Assembly: GCA_026770585.1 (NCBI GenBank)
Contig: MU646334.1
Span: 888,579 to 905,012, forward strand
DNA length: 16,434 nucleotides
Direction: 5' to 3'
Source: Baffinella frigidus
Taxonomy: Eukaryota > Cryptophyceae > Cryptomonadales > Baffinellaceae
The position numbers and the translations under genes are program-made. This document shows, piece by piece, positions 14,613 through 16,434 of the stretch; within the stretch, counting starts at the first letter, position 1, and each line of letters starts with the position of its first letter. Under the pieces are notes generated by a model. That model worked only from the letters and a program-made list of their open reading frames with translations, had not been told where the DNA came from and did no database searches.

Positions 14613-14677
14613 ATCGAACCCGTAATCAGCTCGAGGGTTGGCCTGACTGCTACATCGGCGATCAGGATCCAGAGTGA
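14613..14677 (+). pseudogene. Last-exon tail copy 2
   Basis: E-G-W-P-D-CYIGDQDPE then TGA at 14675-14677, preceded by ACGGATCGAACCCG. It lost the final alanine codon. Confidence 0.6.
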
Positions 14678-14757
14678 CATCTCTCTAGGAATTGCGGGGG
14701 GCTCGTGTCAGCTGCAGAGCGTCGTGCCACAGGTCCCCGTGATGAATACACCTCACT

Positions 14758-14792
14758 CCTCCTACATCGGTGACCCCAACCCAGAGGCGTGA
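14758..14792 (+). pseudogene. Last-exon tail copy 3, degenerate
   Basis: TCCTACATCGGTGACCCCAA, then CCCAGAGGCGTGA. The core resembles the exon 10a tail; the D-Q codons are changed. Its upstream 25 bases (CCCGTGATGAATACACCT) recur before copy 5. Confidence 0.5.
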
Positions 14793-14912
14793 CTGCCTTT
14801 GCTTACTTCGTGCACATGTAGGTGTTGCGGATCGAAACCGTAGTAACAAGGGGTGCGTGACGGTCTTGCTTAGGATGCGCATAGGTGTATTGGGGGGGGG
14901 AAGTGCGTGATG

Positions 14913-15033
14913 TACAGGGGTACCTCGCTCATAAGAAACTAACCCCCCCCTAGGACCACCATAGGGCCCTAGGCACAGTCCTACTGAAGGGTCCTAGGGG
15001 GAGGTGGTTTCTTATGAGCGAGGTACCCCTGTA
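14913..15033. mobile_element. Family C element, copy 3
   Basis: TACAGGGGTACCTCGCTCAT to ATGAGCGAGGTACCCCTGTA, arms of about 30 bp, centre CATAGGGCCCTAGGCACAGT. Confidence 0.9.
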
Positions 15034-15102
15034 CGGATCGAAGCCGTCGTCCACGAGGGGTGGCCCAAGTGCTACATCGGCGACCAGGACCCAGAGGCGT
15101 GA
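15034..15102 (+). pseudogene. Last-exon tail copy 4
   Basis: GWPKCYIGDQDPEA then TGA at 15100-15102. It directly follows the right end of a family C element (14913-15033), so the element separates it from its upstream sequence. Confidence 0.65.
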
Positions 15103-15140
15103 CCTCTCTCTAGGAATCGTGGGGGTCTACGTGCTGACAT

Positions 15141-15245
15141 TATCCCTTAAGTAGCCATGCCGACAAATTTGAGGGCCAAGAGGTCCTAGGCAGGTCCTAG
15201 GGCCCTACGGTAGGGCGTATGCGCCTACTGGCCACTTGAGGGATA
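15141..15245. mobile_element. Family D element, copy 4
   Basis: TATCCCTTAAGTAGCCA to TGGCCACTTGAGGGATA with the CCTAGGGCCCTACGGTAGGG core. Confidence 0.85.
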
Positions 15246-15272
15246 CGGGCACGGTGCCCGTGATGAATACAC

Positions 15273-15310
15273 CTGACTGCTGCATCGGCGATCTGGACCC
15301 AGAGGCGTGA
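15273..15310 (+). pseudogene. Last-exon tail copy 5, degenerate
   Basis: CTGACTGCTGCATCGGCGAT, then CTGGACCCAGAGGCGTGA (stop 15308-15310). It is preceded by the same CCCGTGATGAATACACCT block as copy 3. Confidence 0.5.
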
Positions 15311-15407
15311 CGGCCTAGCTTACGGTTGTACTTCCAAGAGGTGTAGGGGGGAGAAAAGTGTACAGGTGTAGTGTGTGGGGGGGTGCGTTTATTGCGGATC
15401 GAACCCG

Positions 15408-15528
15408 TACAGGGCTACCTCGCTCATAAGAAATCGCCCCCCCCTCAGGACCACCAGAGGACCCTAGGCATGGTCCTACTGTAGGGTCCTAGGGGGAGGC
15501 GGTTTCTTATGAGCGAGGTACCCCTGTA
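15408..15528. mobile_element. Family C element, copy 4
   Basis: TACAGGGCTACCTCGCTCAT to ATGAGCGAGGTACCCCTGTA; one change in the left terminal repeat. Confidence 0.9.
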
Positions 15529-15532
15529 GTAA

Positions 15533-15567
15533 CGCTACATTCGGCGTCCACGTCACAGAGGCGTGGC
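15533..15567 (+). pseudogene. Last-exon tail copy 6, degenerate
   Basis: GCTACATTCGGCGTCCACGT, then CACAGAGGCGTGG: an inserted T shifts the frame and the stop TGA is changed to TGG. Confidence 0.45.
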
Positions 15568-15593
15568 GGTCTTGCTTACATTGTACTTAGGTC

Positions 15594-15704
15594 TACAGGG
15601 GTACCTCGCCCATAGGAAAACGCTTCCCCCCTAGGGACCCCCATAGGGCCCTACTGTAGGGTCCTAGGGGGGGGGCGTTTTCTTATGAGCGAGGTACCCC
15701 TGCA
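15594..15704. mobile_element. Family C element, copy 5
   Basis: TACAGGGGTACCTCGCCCAT to ATGAGCGAGGTACCCCTGCA; slightly shorter centre. Confidence 0.9.
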
Positions 15705-15762
15705 GTGGGGAGAAAAGTGCGTTTGTTACGGATCGAACCCGTGGTCAGCTCAAGGGGTGGCC

Positions 15763-15883
15763 TACAGGGGTACCTCGCTCATAAGAAACGCCCACCCCCC
15801 TAGGATCACCATATGGCCCTAGGCATAGTCCTACTGTAGGGTCCTAGCAGGAGGCGGTTTCTTATGAGCGAGGTACCCCTGTA
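15763..15883. mobile_element. Family C element, copy 6
   Basis: TACAGGGGTACCTCGCTCAT to ATGAGCGAGGTACCCCTGTA, core CCATATGGCCCTAGGCATAG. Confidence 0.9.
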
Positions 15884-15914
15884 TTGCTTCATCGGTGAAC
15901 TGGACCCTGCGTGA
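15884..15914 (+). pseudogene. Last-exon tail copy 7, degenerate
   Basis: TTGCTTCATCGGTGAACTGG, then ACCCTGCGTGA. It begins at the right end of a family C element (15763-15883). Confidence 0.42.
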
Positions 15915-16089
15915 CCTCTCTCTCTAGGTCCTGCTCAGACACAGCCTCGGTGGGGGGTGCACACATGGCAGCCGTGATGTTAGTAGTAAAGGTCTCTGTC
16001 AGTGACGGCCTTGCGCACGTCCTACATGTACATGTAACCAAGCTGCAGTCAACAAGGCCTCCTCGGGGGGGGGTCGTGTTGCGGACGAG

Positions 16090-16247
16090 TACAAGATTTT
16101 CTCGCTCATAAGAAAGCGCCTCCTCCTAGGACCCTACAGTACAGGCCTATGCCTAGGGCCCTGTGGTGGTTTGTAGGCCTATGCCTAGGGCCCTGTGGTG
16201 GTCCTAGAGGGGGGCGGGCGTTTTCTTATGAGCGAGGTACCCCTGTA
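16090..16247. mobile_element. Family C element, copy 7
   Basis: The left end is eroded (TACAAGATTTTCTCGCTCAT), the right end is intact. The core GTAGGCCTATGCCTAGGGCC with CTGTGGTGG is duplicated in tandem, making this the longest copy. Confidence 0.82.
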
Positions 16248-16434
16248 CACGCGTGTTTCCCCCCCCGTGATGTTTCTCTGGTAGAAGAGACCGTGGGGGG
16301 GGGGGGGCATGGTGGCCATGTTGGTATCAATCGAGGTCTCTTCAAGAAAACGTCGCAAATGCTCGTGCATTCTATTCCGACATACCTCAGCGCATACCAC
16401 ATGCAGCGCACACACCCGACCCCCCCCCCTTCCC
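16248..16434. other. Right edge, no gene seen
   Basis: It contains G and C runs of 8-11, one diverged dispersed unit (GGCATGGTGGCCATGTTGGT at 16307) and otherwise unique sequence. Confidence 0.4.

Noticed and set aside
14613-14630. T-arm-like GGATCGAACCC in the tail repeats
   Set aside because: It resembles a tRNA T loop, but no box A, D arm or acceptor stem lies upstream in any copy; it is part of the last-exon tail repeat.
14913-15883. Regularly spaced palindromic repeats, as in a CRISPR array
   Set aside because: The repeats are whole 110-120 bp inverted-repeat elements with no uniform spacers, in a eukaryotic chromosome end.

Overview
This window is a eukaryotic chromosome end. It opens with a CCCTAAA/TTTAGGG telomere (about 1-163). 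That telomere type is shared by land plants, many green algae and several other protist groups. Spliceosomal GT-AG introns, very short GC-rich exons and dense small inverted-repeat transposons point to an alga or related protist; I cannot name the species.

No long open reading frame here is a gene. The coding content is one gene split into small exons on the + strand, running away from the telomere. I find ten exons (168-230, 1225-1281, 2429-2481, 2904-2961, 3471-3530, 4295-4359, a copy of exon 7 near 8404-8455 or 8796-8850, 10522-10605, 11610-11661, 14273-14359). Eight of the nine joins keep one reading frame; exon 7 is the exception, because its copies differ in phase. In order, the exon peptides match the layout of the FBXO9/Hrt3 type of F-box protein: end of the F-box, DPEVFKLLC, SWRNMYCSRPR, LRTDGIYVVK, YYKPVIISCMYR, RFSHQGVSV, and SSRQGAN near the C-terminus. 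The N-terminal part is missing, because the telomere lies only a few bases upstream of exon 1's splice acceptor. The locus therefore looks cut off by the chromosome end.

Most exons have extra copies: exon 3 (two), 5 (three), 6 (three), 7 (seven), 8 (two), 10 (two, plus seven degenerate 3' tails). Some copies keep exact length, phase and splice sites (5, 8, 10) and could be alternative exons; others are broken.

The introns are filled with at least seven families of short terminal-inverted-repeat elements (A-G here), single-copy foldbacks, minisatellites, a dispersed unit of about 45 bp, and telomere-like C-rich tracts. The telomere-like tracts sit just upstream of several splice acceptors, always with the C-rich strand as the sense strand.

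Layout: 1-163 telomere; 168-4360 exons 1-6 with telomere-like introns; 4360-8400 a 4-kb intron of repeats holding broken exon-6 copies; 8400-10200 an exon-7 copy array; 10500-11660 exons 8 and 9; 11660-14270 an intron of MITEs and CCCGAAA repeats; 13923-14359 two alternative last exons; 14440-16434 repeated last-exon tails interleaved with family C elements.
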